Of a stretch of DNA of 64,000 bases, positions 17,549-27,388 are shown piece after piece (position 1 is the stretch's first letter; the number at the start of each line of letters is the position of its first letter). The position numbers and the translations under genes were made by a program. The stretch spans positions 1,674,001-1,738,000 of the forward strand of contig NZ_JAANOU010000001.1 of NCBI RefSeq assembly GCF_011758765.1. Reading direction: 5' to 3'. The notes below the pieces were generated by a model. It was not told the DNA's origin. It made no database searches and saw only the letters and a list, made by a program, of their open reading frames with translations. The DNA is from Amycolatopsis viridis. GTDB lineage: Bacteria > Actinomycetota > Actinomycetes > Mycobacteriales > Pseudonocardiaceae.

Positions 17549-17840
17549 TCGAGGCGCCGGAGGTGGTCTCCCCGGCCGGCGCGGTTTCGCCGCACCGGCC
17601 GGGCCGGCCCGTCCGATGACGGGCCCGCGCACGCAGCTCAGCGATCCGCCGGGCGCGCGCGGTGTGGAGCCGGCGCGCGGGAGCGGGCGAGCGTGCGTGA
17701 GGTTCCGGTGTCTCCACTGTCGTCGGTGGATCCGCGACCGTCAAAGGGTTTTCCGTTAGGTTGGGCGAATCCCCGGCCCGGGTGTCGATCCGCGGGGGTG
17801 CCGTTCGTGTAGGGGGTGCAGACCGACCCGAGGAGGGACC

Positions 17841-18194
17841 ATGACGCACTACCTGCTCACCATCTACCAGCCCGACGGCGAGCCGCCGGCACCGGAGATC
17901 CTCGACCCGATCATGGCCGATGTCGCGGCGTTCCAGGAGGAGCTGCAAGCGGCGGGTGCCTGGGTGTTCACCGGCGGCCTGCACCCGCCGGACACGGCGA
18001 CCGTGGTGCGGCCGCAGGATGACGACGTGCTCATCACCGACGGCCCGTACCTGGAGGGCAAGGAGCACGTCGGCGGGTTCACCGTCATCCGCGCGGCCGA
18101 TTTGGACGAGGCCCTGGAGTGGGGCCGCAAGGCCGCCCGGGCGACCACGCTGCCCGTCGAGGTCCGGCCGTTGACCGACGGGTCCCGCGGTTGA
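17841..18194 (+). CDS. YCII/DGPF-domain protein
   Basis: A 117-residue protein of the YCII-related (DGPF) family. It begins [16 protein letters not shown] and contains [35 protein letters not shown], where DGPY replaces the name-giving DGPF. GAGGAGGG precedes the ATG. The stop overlaps the start region of the ECF sigma gene (TTGA). Genetic linkage of DGPF proteins to ECF42 sigma factors is well known; the protein's biochemical role is not. Confidence 0.9.
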   Translation: MTHYLLTIYQPDGEPPAPEILDPIMADVAAFQEELQAAGAWVFTGGLHPPDTATVVRPQDDDVLITDGPYLEGKEHVGGFTVIRAADLDEALEWGRKAARATTLPVEVRPLTDGSRG

Positions 18195-19390
18195 CCGTGC
18201 CGGCCGCGGAGATCGCGCGCGTGTTCCGCGAGGAGCACGGCCGCGCGGTGGCCGTCCTGGCCCGCGTCTTCGGCGACCTCGACATCGCCGAGGACGCGGT
18301 CCAGGACGCGTTCACGACCGCCGTGCAGCGGTGGCCCGCCGAGGGCGTGCCACCCAGCCCGGCCGGCTGGATCATCACGACCGCGCGCAACCGGGCCATC
18401 GACCGGTTGCGGCGCGAAGCCACCCGCGACGACCGGCAGGCCCAGGCGGCCCTGCTGCACGCCCGGGACCAACCGGCGGAGGAGGGTGCCGTGCCCGACG
18501 AACGGCTCCGGCTGATCTTCACCTGCTGCCACCCGGCGCTGGCCCCGGCCGCGCGGGTCGCGCTGACGCTCCGGCTGCTCGGCGGGCTGACCACCGGTGA
18601 GATCGCCCGCGCGTTCCTGGTGCCGGAAAAGACGATGGCGCAACGGATCGTGCGCGCGAAGGGCAAGATCCGCGCCGCCCGGATCCCGTACCGGGTGCCG
18701 GCCGAGGCGGACCTGCCGGACCGCCTGCGGGCCGTGCTCGCCGTGCTCTACCTGATCTTCAACGAGGGCTACACGGCCCGCCGCGCCGAGCTGTGCGCGG
18801 AGGCGGTCCGGCTGACCCGGGTGCTGGCCGGGCTGATGCCCGACGAGCCCGAGGTGCTGGGGCTGCTCGCGCTGATGTTGCTGACCGAGTCCCGCCGTGC
18901 CGCGCGGACCGGGCCGGGCGGGGAGCTGGTGCTGCTGGCCGAGCAGGACCGCAGCCGGTGGGACCGGGCGCTGATCGCCGAGGGGCAGGCACTGGTGCGG
19001 CGGTGCCTGCGCCGCGGGCGGCCCGGGCCGTACCAGATCCAGGCCGCGATCAACGCCGTGCACAGCGACGCGCCCACGGCGGCCGCCACCGACTGGCGGC
19101 AGGTGGTGGCGTTGTACGACCACCTGATGGTCGTCGCGCCGTCGCCGGTCGCCGCGCTGAACCGGGCGGTCGCGGTGGCCGAGGTCGCCGGCCCGGCGGC
19201 GGGTCTCGCGGCGGTGGCGGCGCTGGAGCCGGCCGAGTACTACCTGTACCACGCGATCCGGGCCGACCTGCTGCGGCGGCTGGGCCGCACGGCGGAGGCG
19301 GTGCGGGCGTACGAGGCCGCGCTGGCGCGCACCGACAACGCGGCCGAGCGGGAGTTCCTGACGCGACGGCTGCGTGAGTGCGCGGGGTAG
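18191..19390 (+). CDS. ECF42-type RNA polymerase sigma factor
   Basis: A sigma factor of about 399 residues. Regions 2 and 4 occupy the first 175 ([51 protein letters not shown]), with the group-specific FTCCHPAL between them. The long C-terminal half ([28 protein letters not shown]) is the TPR-like extension that defines ECF42. It replaces an anti-sigma factor, and none is encoded nearby. TTG 18191 gives coupling to the DGPF gene; GTG 18197 is an alternative start. Confidence 0.9.
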   Translation: MTVPAAEIARVFREEHGRAVAVLARVFGDLDIAEDAVQDAFTTAVQRWPAEGVPPSPAGWIITTARNRAIDRLRREATRDDRQAQAALLHARDQPAEEGAVPDERLRLIFTCCHPALAPAARVALTLRLLGGLTTGEIARAFLVPEKTMAQRIVRAKGKIRAARIPYRVPAEADLPDRLRAVLAVLYLIFNEGYTARRAELCAEAVRLTRVLAGLMPDEPEVLGLLALMLLTESRRAARTGPGGELVLLAEQDRSRWDRALIAEGQALVRRCLRRGRPGPYQIQAAINAVHSDAPTAAATDWRQVVALYDHLMVVAPSPVAALNRAVAVAEVAGPAAGLAAVAALEPAEYYLYHAIRADLLRRLGRTAEAVRAYEAALARTDNAAEREFLTRRLRECAG

Positions 19391-19391
19391 T

Positions 19392-19424
19392 GCCCCGCCC
19401 GCCGGACCCGGCCGCGGGCGGGGC
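19392..19424. terminator. Terminator hairpin between ECF42 and phoD
   Basis: Perfect 11-bp inverted repeat GCCCCGCCCGC / GCGGGCGGGGC with an 11-nt loop, in the 43-bp space between two convergent genes. It could serve both. Confidence 0.7.
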
Positions 19425-19433
19425 TCCCCGCCG

Positions 19434-20969
19434 TCACACCTGCCGGGCCCCCGCACGACCGGCTTCGATGACGAAACTCGCCCGGGTGCGGACCGGCGCG
19501 CCGGGCCGGCTCACGTAGTCCACGACCCGGTAGTCGGCCGTCCACGCGGCACGCGTGATCGTGTTCCGCACGTAACCGCGCCGGCGGTTGATGAACTTGA
19601 TGTGCGGGTTCTCCTGCAGCTGCACGCGATCCCCGGCGTTCTGGTCCGTCCCGTCGCCACCGGAGGAGATCGACGTGCCCACCAGTTCGGTCGCCACCGT
19701 CGCCGACGTCGGGTCCTCGAAGTCGGCCTTGACGTCGGCCACGTAGTTCGCGTGCACGTCACCGGTGATGACCACCGGGTTGCTCGCCAGCGCCAGCCGG
19801 TCCCGCACCAGGTTCCGCTCCACGTAGTAGTTGTCCCAGGCGTCGTCGCTGAACGAGTCGGCGGCGCCGGCGGTGAAGTCGCGCTGCGCGAAGAACACCT
19901 GCTGCGCGAGCACGTTCCACCGGGCGGTCGGCCCGGCCAGGTTGCGCAGCAGCCACTCCTTCTGCCGCGCACCCAGGATGGTGCGCGACGGGTCGAGGCG
20001 GGCGTCCCCGGCGACCTGGTCGTCGCGGTACTGGCGGGTGTCCAGCAGGTGCACGTCCACCAGGTCACCGAAGGTGAGCCGGCGGAAGATCTGGATGTCC
20101 GGCCCGCTCGGCCGCTGCGCGCGGCGCAGCGGCATGTGCTCCCAGTACGCCTGGAACGCCTGCGCGCGCCGCTGCCGGAACACCGCCGGGTCCTGGTCCG
20201 GTTCGGTGTCGGGCTGGGAGATGTCGCCGGCCCAGTTGTTCTCCACCTCGTGGTCGTCGAACACGACCGCCCACGGGAACGCGGCGTGCGCGGCCTGCAG
20301 GTCCGCGTCGCCCTTGTACTGCGCGAGCCGCACCCGGTAGTCGGCGAGCGTGAACGTCTCCGCCGCCGGGGTGTGCCCGCGGCCGATGCTGCCCTGGCCG
20401 CCGCCCTCGTAGATGTAGTCGCCCAGGAACGCCACCAGGTCCAGGTCTTCCCGCGCGAGGTGGGCGTGGGCGGTGTAGAAGCCGTCCGGGTAGTTCTGGC
20501 AGCTGGCGAACGCGAACGAGAACCGCTCCAGCCGCGCGCCCGGCGCGGGTGCCGTCTTCGTGCGGCCCACCGGGCTGATCTGGTTGCCGACGCGGAACCG
20601 GTAGAAGTACTCCGCACCGGGGCGCAGACCGGACACCTCGGCGTGCACGGTGTGCGCCGACTCCGGCCGCGCCACCTCGGCACCGGCCCGCACCACCTGG
20701 CGGAAGTGCTCGTCGGCGGCGACCTGCCACTCGACCGGCACCACCTTCGACGGCATGCCGCCCAGGCCGTCTGCGGCGAGTGGCTCGGGCGCGAGCCGGG
20801 TCCACAGCACCACGCCGTCGGGCAGCGGGTCGCCCGAGGCGACGCCGAGCGTGAACGGGTCGCGGACGGGACTGGCCGAGGCGGTGCTCCAGCCGGAGAC
20901 GGCGGCCAGGCCGAGGGTGGCGGTTCCGGCGAGCAGGATCTGACGGCGGGTGGGGGACAGCTCGGACAT
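19434..20969 (-). CDS. phoD: Alkaline phosphatase D (PhoD), Tat-exported
   Basis: A 511-residue secreted phosphodiesterase/phosphomonoesterase of the PhoD family. The N-terminus has a twin-arginine signal (SPTRRQILLAGTATLGLA, cleavage likely after ASA). A fibronectin-like N-terminal domain (about 35-140) precedes the metallophosphoesterase with ASCQNYPDGFY, FLGDYIYEGG, VFDDHEVENNWAG and VITGDVHANYV, which supply the Fe/Ca ligands. It releases phosphate from organic phosphates outside the cell. No PhoP box could be identified by eye. Confidence 0.93.
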   Translation of the reverse strand: MSELSPTRRQILLAGTATLGLAAVSGWSTASASPVRDPFTLGVASGDPLPDGVVLWTRLAPEPLAADGLGGMPSKVVPVEWQVAADEHFRQVVRAGAEVARPESAHTVHAEVSGLRPGAEYFYRFRVGNQISPVGRTKTAPAPGARLERFSFAFASCQNYPDGFYTAHAHLAREDLDLVAFLGDYIYEGGGQGSIGRGHTPAAETFTLADYRVRLAQYKGDADLQAAHAAFPWAVVFDDHEVENNWAGDISQPDTEPDQDPAVFRQRRAQAFQAYWEHMPLRRAQRPSGPDIQIFRRLTFGDLVDVHLLDTRQYRDDQVAGDARLDPSRTILGARQKEWLLRNLAGPTARWNVLAQQVFFAQRDFTAGAADSFSDDAWDNYYVERNLVRDRLALASNPVVITGDVHANYVADVKADFEDPTSATVATELVGTSISSGGDGTDQNAGDRVQLQENPHIKFINRRRGYVRNTITRAAWTADYRVVDYVSRPGAPVRTRASFVIEAGRAGARQV

Positions 20970-21135
20970 GCGTCACCTTTTCGGGATCCGGAGAAGGCGG
21001 GCAAACGGTAGATCGGCTCCGTGACGCGCGGCCGAATGCGCGGTGGACGCGGGGTGGCAGGTCACCGTCGGCGGATCACAGTTGGATCACCGCGGTAGCG
21101 ATCTGCGCCGAACGGGCGATCAGCGGGGTGTGCGC

Positions 21136-21513
21136 GTGTTGATCGAGGTGGTGGTCCTGGCCGTGGCCGTGGGCGGGGCGTTCTGGCTGGGGCGGCGCTC
21201 GGCCCGGCCGCGCCGCAGCGGGCCGGTGCCGGTGTTCCGGCTCGAGGCGCAGCCGCAGCAGTGGTACCGGCTCACCAACACCGGACCCGTCGCGGCCACC
21301 GGCGTGCGCATCGACTTCGGCGAGCACTACGACCGGTCCCTCACGCGCCGCCTGCCGGACTCCGCCGACCTCCCGCCGGGGGAGTCGGTCACGTTCCTCA
21401 TGCTCGGCACCTGGGCCACCCCGCGGCCTGCGGAACTGCGGGTGAGCTGCGCCGAACTCGCCAAACCGGCCGTCGTCGCCGTACCGGAAGGCGCCGAGCC
21501 GCTCGCGTCCTGA
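21136..21513 (+). CDS. Small single-pass membrane protein, hypothetical
   Basis: About 125 residues with an N-terminal membrane anchor (LIEVVVLAVAVGGAFWLG) followed by arginine-rich RRSARPRRSG. The exposed domain carries WYRLTNTGPVAATGVRIDFG, reading like a small beta-sandwich domain. No function is recognised. The exact start is uncertain: GTG 21136 has GGGG 7 nt upstream, GTG 21130 is also in frame, and the open frame extends to 21043. It precedes the NAD kinase gene by about 60 bp. Confidence 0.6.
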   Translation: MLIEVVVLAVAVGGAFWLGRRSARPRRSGPVPVFRLEAQPQQWYRLTNTGPVAATGVRIDFGEHYDRSLTRRLPDSADLPPGESVTFLMLGTWATPRPAELRVSCAELAKPAVVAVPEGAEPLAS

Positions 21514-21571
21514 CCGGCCGGGCTAGCTTGGACACCAGGAGGCCGTACCGAGTGCCTCCACGAGGAGGGTC

Positions 21572-22567
21572 ATGGCTTCCGTTTCCCGCATCGGCCTGGT
21601 GGTGCACGGCGGCAAGGAGAGCGCGCGGCGCACCGCGGGCGAAGTGCGCGCGTGGGCGGCCGCCCGCGGCATCCCGTGCACGGACATCGACGTGTGGGAC
21701 GACTTCGACGGCCACCGGCGCCACGCCAAGGAGGAGGCCGAGCGCGCGGGGAACCCGGATCTGATCGTCACGGTCGGCGGGGACGGCACGTTCCTGCGCG
21801 GCGTGCGGGTCGCGGCGCCGGTCGAGTCGCTGGTGCTCGGCGTGAACGTCGGGCGCGTCGGGTTCCTCACCGAGGTCGCCACGGAGGACGTGATCGCCGC
21901 GCTGGACGCGGTGAACGACGGCGCCTTCCAGGAGGACTCCCGGATGACGCTCACCATGTGCGCGTCCCGGCCGCTGAGCATCCCGAAGGGCATCGAGCCG
22001 ATGCTGCGCTACGGGCGCGGCCCAGCCCTGCCCCCGCCGACGCCGCGGCGGCGCGAGATGTCCGACGGCGAAGGCATCCAGCTCGACGTGCTGGGGCTCA
22101 ACGACATCGTGGTGGAGAAGCTGGCGCGGGACCGGCAGGCGAGCCTCGCGGTCTACGTCGACGGCCGCCAGTTCGCCGTCTACTCCACCGACGCGTTCGT
22201 CGTGGCTTCGTCGACCGGCTCCACCGCCTACAGCTTCTCCGCGGGCGGCCCGATCGTCTCGCCCGGCCTGGACGCGCTGGTGTTCACGCCGGTCGCGCCG
22301 CACATGGTGTTCAACCGCAGCGTGGTGCTCGCGCCGCAGCAGCGGGTCGGGATCCGGGTGCTGGAGCGGTCCGGGGAGGCCGCGGTGAGCGTCGACGGGC
22401 AGCTGCGCGGCGTGCTGGAGCCGGGCGACTGGATCACCGTGCAGGCGTCGAGCCGGCGGGCGCGGCTGGTCCGCCTGGACGAACCGGACTTCCTGTGCCG
22501 GGTGCGCGACCGGTTCGGGCTCGCCGACTCGGTGGCCGCCCTCGCCGACGAGCGGCCCCCGCGCTGA
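21572..22567 (+). CDS. NAD(+)/NADH kinase family protein
   Basis: ATP-dependent NAD kinase fold, 331 residues. The family motifs are clear: VTVGGDGTFLRGVR (GGDG), GVNVGRVGFLTEV (NxGxxGFL) and VVASSTGSTAYSFSAGGPIVSP. It makes NADP from NAD. It is longer than housekeeping NAD kinases because of a GPALPPPTPRRREMSDG insert near residue 150, and it lacks the tlyA-recN neighbours usual for ppnK, so it may be a second copy. The ATG follows GAGGAGGG. Confidence 0.88.
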   Translation: MASVSRIGLVVHGGKESARRTAGEVRAWAAARGIPCTDIDVWDDFDGHRRHAKEEAERAGNPDLIVTVGGDGTFLRGVRVAAPVESLVLGVNVGRVGFLTEVATEDVIAALDAVNDGAFQEDSRMTLTMCASRPLSIPKGIEPMLRYGRGPALPPPTPRRREMSDGEGIQLDVLGLNDIVVEKLARDRQASLAVYVDGRQFAVYSTDAFVVASSTGSTAYSFSAGGPIVSPGLDALVFTPVAPHMVFNRSVVLAPQQRVGIRVLERSGEAAVSVDGQLRGVLEPGDWITVQASSRRARLVRLDEPDFLCRVRDRFGLADSVAALADERPPR

Positions 22568-22576
22568 GCTCGCCCC

Positions 22577-25483
22577 GTGGGATCATGGGGCGTGCCTGGT
22601 CTCGGAACGCAGATCCCGCTGGTCGGCCGCGTCCGGGAGCTGGACACCCTGCGTGCGGCCCTGCGCCGGTCCCGCGAGGGCCACGCGAGCGCGGTGCTGC
22701 TGGCCGGTGACGCCGGGGTCGGCAAGTCCCGCCTGCTGGCCGAGTTCGTCGACGGCGCCGGGCGGGACGGCGTGACGGTGCTGTCCGGCCGCTGCCTGGA
22801 CGTCGGCGAGGCGGGGCTGCCGTACCTGCCGTTCGCCGAGGCGCTGAGCACGCAGCAGGAGGCGGCGCAGCGGTGGCCGGTGCTCGGGGGCCTGGTGCCC
22901 GGCCTGGCCACGCCCGAGCCCGCCGACCAGAGCGTGGAGCGGCTGCGCCTGTTCGACGCCGTGCACGCGCTGCTCGCCGACCTCGCCACGCCCGGCCCGG
23001 TGCTGCTCGCCCTGGAGGACCTGCACTGGGCGGACGCCTCGACGCGCGACCTCGTGCTGTTCCTGCTGTCCCGGCTGGACACCCAGCGGTTGCTGGTGGT
23101 GGCCACCTACCGCACCGACGACCTGCACCGCCGCCATCCGCTGCGCCCGTTGCTGGCCGGGGTGTCCCGGCTGCCCGCGGTCACCCGCGTCGAGCTGGCC
23201 CCGCTCGGCGCGGCCGACACCGTCGCGTTCGTCACCGCCCTCGCCGACGGCGCGTTGCCGGACGCCACCGTGCACACGGTCGCCGAACGCTCGGAGGGCA
23301 ACCCGTTCTTCTGCGAGGAGCTGACTGCCGCCGCCTCCCGCGGCGTGACCCTGCCCGGCGGGCTGGCCGAACTGCTGCTGGCCCGCGTGGAACGGCTCAG
23401 TTCCGAGGCGCAGCGCGTGGTCCGCGCCGTGTCCGGCGCGGCGCAGCTCGTGGCGCACACGAGCCTGCGCACCGTGTGCGGCCTCGGCGAGGACGCGCTG
23501 GAGAGCGCGGTGCGGGAAGCGGTGCTGCACAACGTGCTCGTCGCCGCTGGGGACGGCTACGCGTTCCGGCACGCGCTGCTGCGCGAAGCGGTTTACGACG
23601 ATCTGCTGCCGGGGGAACGGGTCCGCCTGCACGCCGCGTACGCCCGCCTGGCCGAGGAGAACGGCACCCCGGCCGCGCTGGCGCACCACAGCCTCCGCAG
23701 CCACGACCTGCCGACCGCGCTCGCCGCGTCCGTGCGCGCCGCCGGCCAGGCCGCGGCCATGCACGCGCCGGGCGACGCGCTGCACCACCTGGAGCAGGCG
23801 TTGCAGCTGTGGGAGGCGGTCGCGGACCCGGAGCGGATCAGCGGGCGCGACCGGCTGGCGCTGCTGCGGTCGGCGTCGGCGATGGCATCGGCGGCCGGTG
23901 AGGTCGACCGCGCCGTCACCTACGCCGGGTCCGCGGTGACCGAAGCGGACCAGCGCGACGACCCCGAGCTGGCCGCGGAGACCCGGCACCAGCTGGCCGT
24001 GGCGTTGATCCCGATCCACATGCACCGTGCCGAGGTGTCCAAGGCCGTGGCCGAGGCGTGGGAGCTGGTGCGCGACCGCCCGGCGAGCCTGGTCCGCGCG
24101 AAGGTGCTGGCCCTGCGCGCCCGTGCCTGGGTGTGGGGCGCGCCGGATGTGGACGTCGACGTCCTGCGCGGCCACGTCGAGCAGGCCATCGCGGACGCGC
24201 GGGCGGCCGGGGCGCCAGACGTCGAGGCGGACGGCCTGGTCACGCTCGCCGCCTTCGAGCATTGGCAGGGCAACACCGGGCTCTCCACCGAGCTGGGCCT
24301 GGCCGCCGCGGCCCGCGCCGCCGAGATCGGCGCGGTCCGCGTCGAGCTGCGCGCGCTGCACAACGTCGGCTCCAACTTCGTGCAGAGCGGGGACCTGCGT
24401 GCGGCGGCGCGGATGGCCGAGCGGGTGTGGCGGCGCGCGGAGGAGTCCGGGCTCGGCTGGAGCGACCTCGGCGTCGAGGGGCGCATCGGCGAGCTGTTCG
24501 ACCTGTTCGCGCTGGGCGACTGGGACACCGCGCTCGCCCGCGCCGAGGTGCCGGGCGCGCCCCGGTTCGCGCGTGCCCGCATCGGCGCGTACTCCGCGCC
24601 GGTCCTGGTCGCGCAGGGGCGGTTCGCCGAGGTGAGGGCCCTCGCCGCGCGGCTGGCCGATCAGCACGACGACTCCCGCACCGGCGTGCTGCTCGGGATC
24701 GCGCTGGCCGAGGCTGCGCAGTGGCGCGGCGACCCGGCCACCGCGGTCGCGGAGATCCACGGCGTGACCGACCGCATGCGGACGCTGTCCCGGTCGAGCC
24801 TGGCCGAGACCCGCTGGGCCGTCGCGGTGGGGGTGTCCGCGCTCGCCGACCTCGCCGAGCAGGCCCGGCGCCGCGGCGAGGACGCCGGCGCGCTGGTCGA
24901 GGAGGGCACTCAGTTCGCCCGGTGGGCGGCCGACCCGGGCGAGCTGGTCTCGCCCGTCCAGATCCGGCTCGAGGAACGCCACCCCGACACCGAGGCGCCG
25001 ACCGCCCGGCTCGCCGCGGAGCTGAACCGGTTGCGCGGCGACGACGACCCGGACAGCTGGGCGCGCGCAGTGGACCGGGCCGCGCCGATCCCGTACTGGC
25101 AGCTGCTCGCCCGCTGGCGATGGGCCGCGGCCCTGCTGGCCCAGGGCGAGCGGGACGCCGCGGCCGAGCAGGTCCGGCTCGTGCACGACGCCGCGACCGG
25201 GCTGGGCGCGCGGCCGCTGCGGGCCGCGGTGGCGGACCTGGCGAAGCGGGCCCGCCTGACGACTCCGGGTGCGGCGGCGCCGGCCGGGGACGTGCTGACC
25301 CCGCGCGAGCGGTCCGTGCTGGAGCTGGTGGCCGGCGGCCTGACCAACCGGCAGGTGGGGGAGCGGCTGTACATCAGCGAGAAGACCGCGAGCGTGCACC
25401 TGTCGCGGGTGATGGCCAAGCTCGGCGCCGGAAGCCGCACGGAGGCGGTGTCCCTGGCGCACCAGCGGGGGCTGCTCGGCTGA
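22577..25483 (+). CDS. Large LuxR-family regulator (AAA ATPase + TPR + HTH)
   Basis: A 968-residue LAL-type regulator. P-loop GDAGVGKS lies at residues 44-51, Walker B LLALEDLHWADAS at about 138, followed by a long helical TPR-like middle. The C-terminal 60 residues are a LuxR HTH (LTPRERSVLELVAGGLTNRQ ... KTASVHLSRVMAKLG). Such proteins activate catabolic or secondary-metabolite genes when ligand-bound. GTG 22577 is used as start; GTG 22592 is nearly as likely. It stands between the NAD kinase and DNA ligase genes, so its target is not obvious. Confidence 0.9.
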   Translation: MGSWGVPGLGTQIPLVGRVRELDTLRAALRRSREGHASAVLLAGDAGVGKSRLLAEFVDGAGRDGVTVLSGRCLDVGEAGLPYLPFAEALSTQQEAAQRWPVLGGLVPGLATPEPADQSVERLRLFDAVHALLADLATPGPVLLALEDLHWADASTRDLVLFLLSRLDTQRLLVVATYRTDDLHRRHPLRPLLAGVSRLPAVTRVELAPLGAADTVAFVTALADGALPDATVHTVAERSEGNPFFCEELTAAASRGVTLPGGLAELLLARVERLSSEAQRVVRAVSGAAQLVAHTSLRTVCGLGEDALESAVREAVLHNVLVAAGDGYAFRHALLREAVYDDLLPGERVRLHAAYARLAEENGTPAALAHHSLRSHDLPTALAASVRAAGQAAAMHAPGDALHHLEQALQLWEAVADPERISGRDRLALLRSASAMASAAGEVDRAVTYAGSAVTEADQRDDPELAAETRHQLAVALIPIHMHRAEVSKAVAEAWELVRDRPASLVRAKVLALRARAWVWGAPDVDVDVLRGHVEQAIADARAAGAPDVEADGLVTLAAFEHWQGNTGLSTELGLAAAARAAEIGAVRVELRALHNVGSNFVQSGDLRAAARMAERVWRRAEESGLGWSDLGVEGRIGELFDLFALGDWDTALARAEVPGAPRFARARIGAYSAPVLVAQGRFAEVRALAARLADQHDDSRTGVLLGIALAEAAQWRGDPATAVAEIHGVTDRMRTLSRSSLAETRWAVAVGVSALADLAEQARRRGEDAGALVEEGTQFARWAADPGELVSPVQIRLEERHPDTEAPTARLAAELNRLRGDDDPDSWARAVDRAAPIPYWQLLARWRWAAALLAQGERDAAAEQVRLVHDAATGLGARPLRAAVADLAKRARLTTPGAAAPAGDVLTPRERSVLELVAGGLTNRQVGERLYISEKTASVHLSRVMAKLGAGSRTEAVSLAHQRGLLG

Positions 25484-25524
25484 CCCGATTGGCGGCGGGC
25501 GGTGATCCGGCGCAGCATCGGGAC

Positions 25525-26481
25525 ATGCCGACGCCCGAGCCCGTCGCCCCGATGCTGGCCGTTCCCGGACCCGTGCAGGACAGCGAGGGCTGGGCGTTCG
25601 AGTGGAAGTACGACGGCGTGCGGTGCCAGGCCGCGGTGTCCGGCGGCGACGTCCGGCTCTACTCGCGGCGGCTGCGGGAGGTCACCGCCACTTACCCCGA
25701 GCTCGCCGTGCTGGGCCGGGACCGCCGGACCCTGTTGATCGACGGCGAGGTCGTCGCGCTCGACGAGGACGGCAGGCCGGACTTCGGGCGCCTGCAGCAG
25801 CGGATGAACCTGTCCGCGCCCACGCCCGCGCGGCTGGCGTCGGTGCCGGTGGTGTTCTTCGCGTTCGACCTGCTGCACGAGGGAACCGCCGACTGCACCG
25901 GCCTGCCCTACGAAGAGCGCCGGGAACGGTTGCTGGCCCTGGGGATCGACCGCCCGGAGGTGCGGGTGCGGCGGCACTTCCGGGCGTCCGAAGTGGAGGG
26001 TGCGGAGCTGCTGCGGGCCGCCCGCGAGGTGGGCCTGGAGGGCCTCGTTTCCAAACGGCTCGACTCGCGTTACCAGCCGGGGCTGCGGTCGCCGGACTGG
26101 GTGAAGACGCCACTGACCCGCACCCAGGAGGTGGTGATCGCGGGCTGGACCGCGGGCGGGGGACGACGATCGGGCACGTTCGGCGCGTTGCTGCTCGGGC
26201 TGCACGACGAGACCGGGTTGCGCTTCGCCGGTCACGTCGGCACCGGCTTCACCGACCGGATGCTGGCCGACCTGCAGGACCGGCTGCGCCCGCTCGCCCG
26301 TCGCACCAGCCCGTTCGCCACCCCGGTGCCCCGCGAGTACGCCCGCCACGCGCACTGGGTGGAGCCGGAGCTGGTGGGCGAGGTGGAGTTCCGGCAGTGG
26401 ACCTCCGACGGGCGGCTGCGGGCGCCGTCCTGGCGCGGGCTGCGGCCGGACCGGCACCCGGAGGAGGTCACGCGCGCGTGA
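25525..26481 (+). CDS. ATP-dependent DNA ligase, stand-alone LigD-ligase/LigC type
   Basis: A 318-residue ATP-dependent ligase. Motif I EWKYDGVR places the adenylated lysine at residue 28; motif III is LIDGEVVALD, IV is VFFAFDLL, motif V is LEGLVSKR, followed by an OB domain with VVIAGWTAGGGRRSGTFGALLLG and a LRAPSWRGLR terminus. It lacks the polymerase and nuclease modules of LigD, and no ku gene is adjacent. It probably works in end-joining or base-excision repair next to the NAD-dependent LigA. It ends in a 14-bp overlap with the convergent eamA gene. Confidence 0.92.
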   Translation: MPTPEPVAPMLAVPGPVQDSEGWAFEWKYDGVRCQAAVSGGDVRLYSRRLREVTATYPELAVLGRDRRTLLIDGEVVALDEDGRPDFGRLQQRMNLSAPTPARLASVPVVFFAFDLLHEGTADCTGLPYEERRERLLALGIDRPEVRVRRHFRASEVEGAELLRAAREVGLEGLVSKRLDSRYQPGLRSPDWVKTPLTRTQEVVIAGWTAGGGRRSGTFGALLLGLHDETGLRFAGHVGTGFTDRMLADLQDRLRPLARRTSPFATPVPREYARHAHWVEPELVGEVEFRQWTSDGRLRAPSWRGLRPDRHPEEVTRA

Positions 26482-27388
26482 GCCGGGTCCGCACCGCCAG
26501 ACCGGCGCAGGCGATCACCGCGAGCCCGCCGAGCACGGTCGGCCAGGTGATCGCCTCGCGCAGCAGGAGGACCGCCCAGCAGATGCTCAGCACCGGCTGG
26601 ACCAGCTGGATCTGGCTGACGTGTGCCATCGGCCCGATCGCGAGCCCGCGGTACCAGGCGAAGAACCCGAGGAACATGCTCACCACGCCGAGGTAGGCGA
26701 AGGCCGCCCACTCGGCCACGCCGCCCGCTGGCGGGTGCTGTGCCGCCGACGTCGCCGCGAGCGCGGCCATCACCGGTGCGGACAGCACGAGCGCCCACGA
26801 GATCGTCTGCCACGCGCCGAGTTCGCGGGCGAGCAGCCCGCCCTCGGCGTAACCCACCCCGGCCGCGAGCACGGCCCCGAGCAGCAGCAGATCGGACCAG
26901 TGCAGCCCGCCGAACCCCCCGCCCTGCAGCACCGCGAAGCCGACCGCGGCGCCCGCGCCGGCCGCCGCCGTCACCCAGAACCGCACCGGCGGCCGTTCCC
27001 GGCCGCGCAGCACCGCGATCACCGCGGTAGCGGCAGGCAGCAGTGCGATCACCACCGCGCTGTGACTGGCCGACGCGCTGGTCAGCGCGAACGAGGTGAG
27101 CACCGGGAAGCCGACCACCACGCCCGCGGCGACCACGGCGAGCCGCAGCCACTGGACGCCGCGGGGCAGCCGTTGCCGGGTGGCCGCGAGTGCACCGGCC
27201 GCGAGCAGTGCGGCGATCACGGCGCGGCCGCAGCCGATGAACAACGGTGACATCGTCCCGACGGCGACGCGGGTGAACGGCACGGTGAACGAGAACGCGG
27301 CCACGCCGAGCAGTCCCCAGCCGGGACCGCCCCGCGCGGGAGATAGCACCGGGCGCCCGGGGAGAGTAGCGCTACTATCCTGCTTCAT
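26468..27388 (-). CDS. EamA-family (DMT) transporter
   Basis: About 306 residues with ten hydrophobic helices in two EamA repeats; typical segments are AAFSFTVPFTRVAVG, GRAVIAALLAAGALA and LGVVSMFLGFFAWYRGLAIG plus the terminal VQPVLSICWAVLLLREAITW. It is probably an exporter of an amino acid, vitamin or amine. ATG 27388 (MKQDSSATLPG) shares two bases with the divergent mocR start; GTG 27349 (VLSPARGG) is a possible alternative that would leave a normal spacer. Pairing with a MocR regulator suggests control by a pyridoxal-related or amine signal. Confidence 0.88.
   Translation of the reverse strand: MKQDSSATLPGRPVLSPARGGPGWGLLGVAAFSFTVPFTRVAVGTMSPLFIGCGRAVIAALLAAGALAATRQRLPRGVQWLRLAVVAAGVVVGFPVLTSFALTSASASHSAVVIALLPAATAVIAVLRGRERPPVRFWVTAAAGAGAAVGFAVLQGGGFGGLHWSDLLLLGAVLAAGVGYAEGGLLARELGAWQTISWALVLSAPVMAALAATSAAQHPPAGGVAEWAAFAYLGVVSMFLGFFAWYRGLAIGPMAHVSQIQLVQPVLSICWAVLLLREAITWPTVLGGLAVIACAGLAVRTRLTRA

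Noticed and set aside
24058-25524. Upstream extension of the DNA ligase frame
   Set aside because: It runs through the LuxR regulator in another frame; ligase homology begins at ATG 25525.
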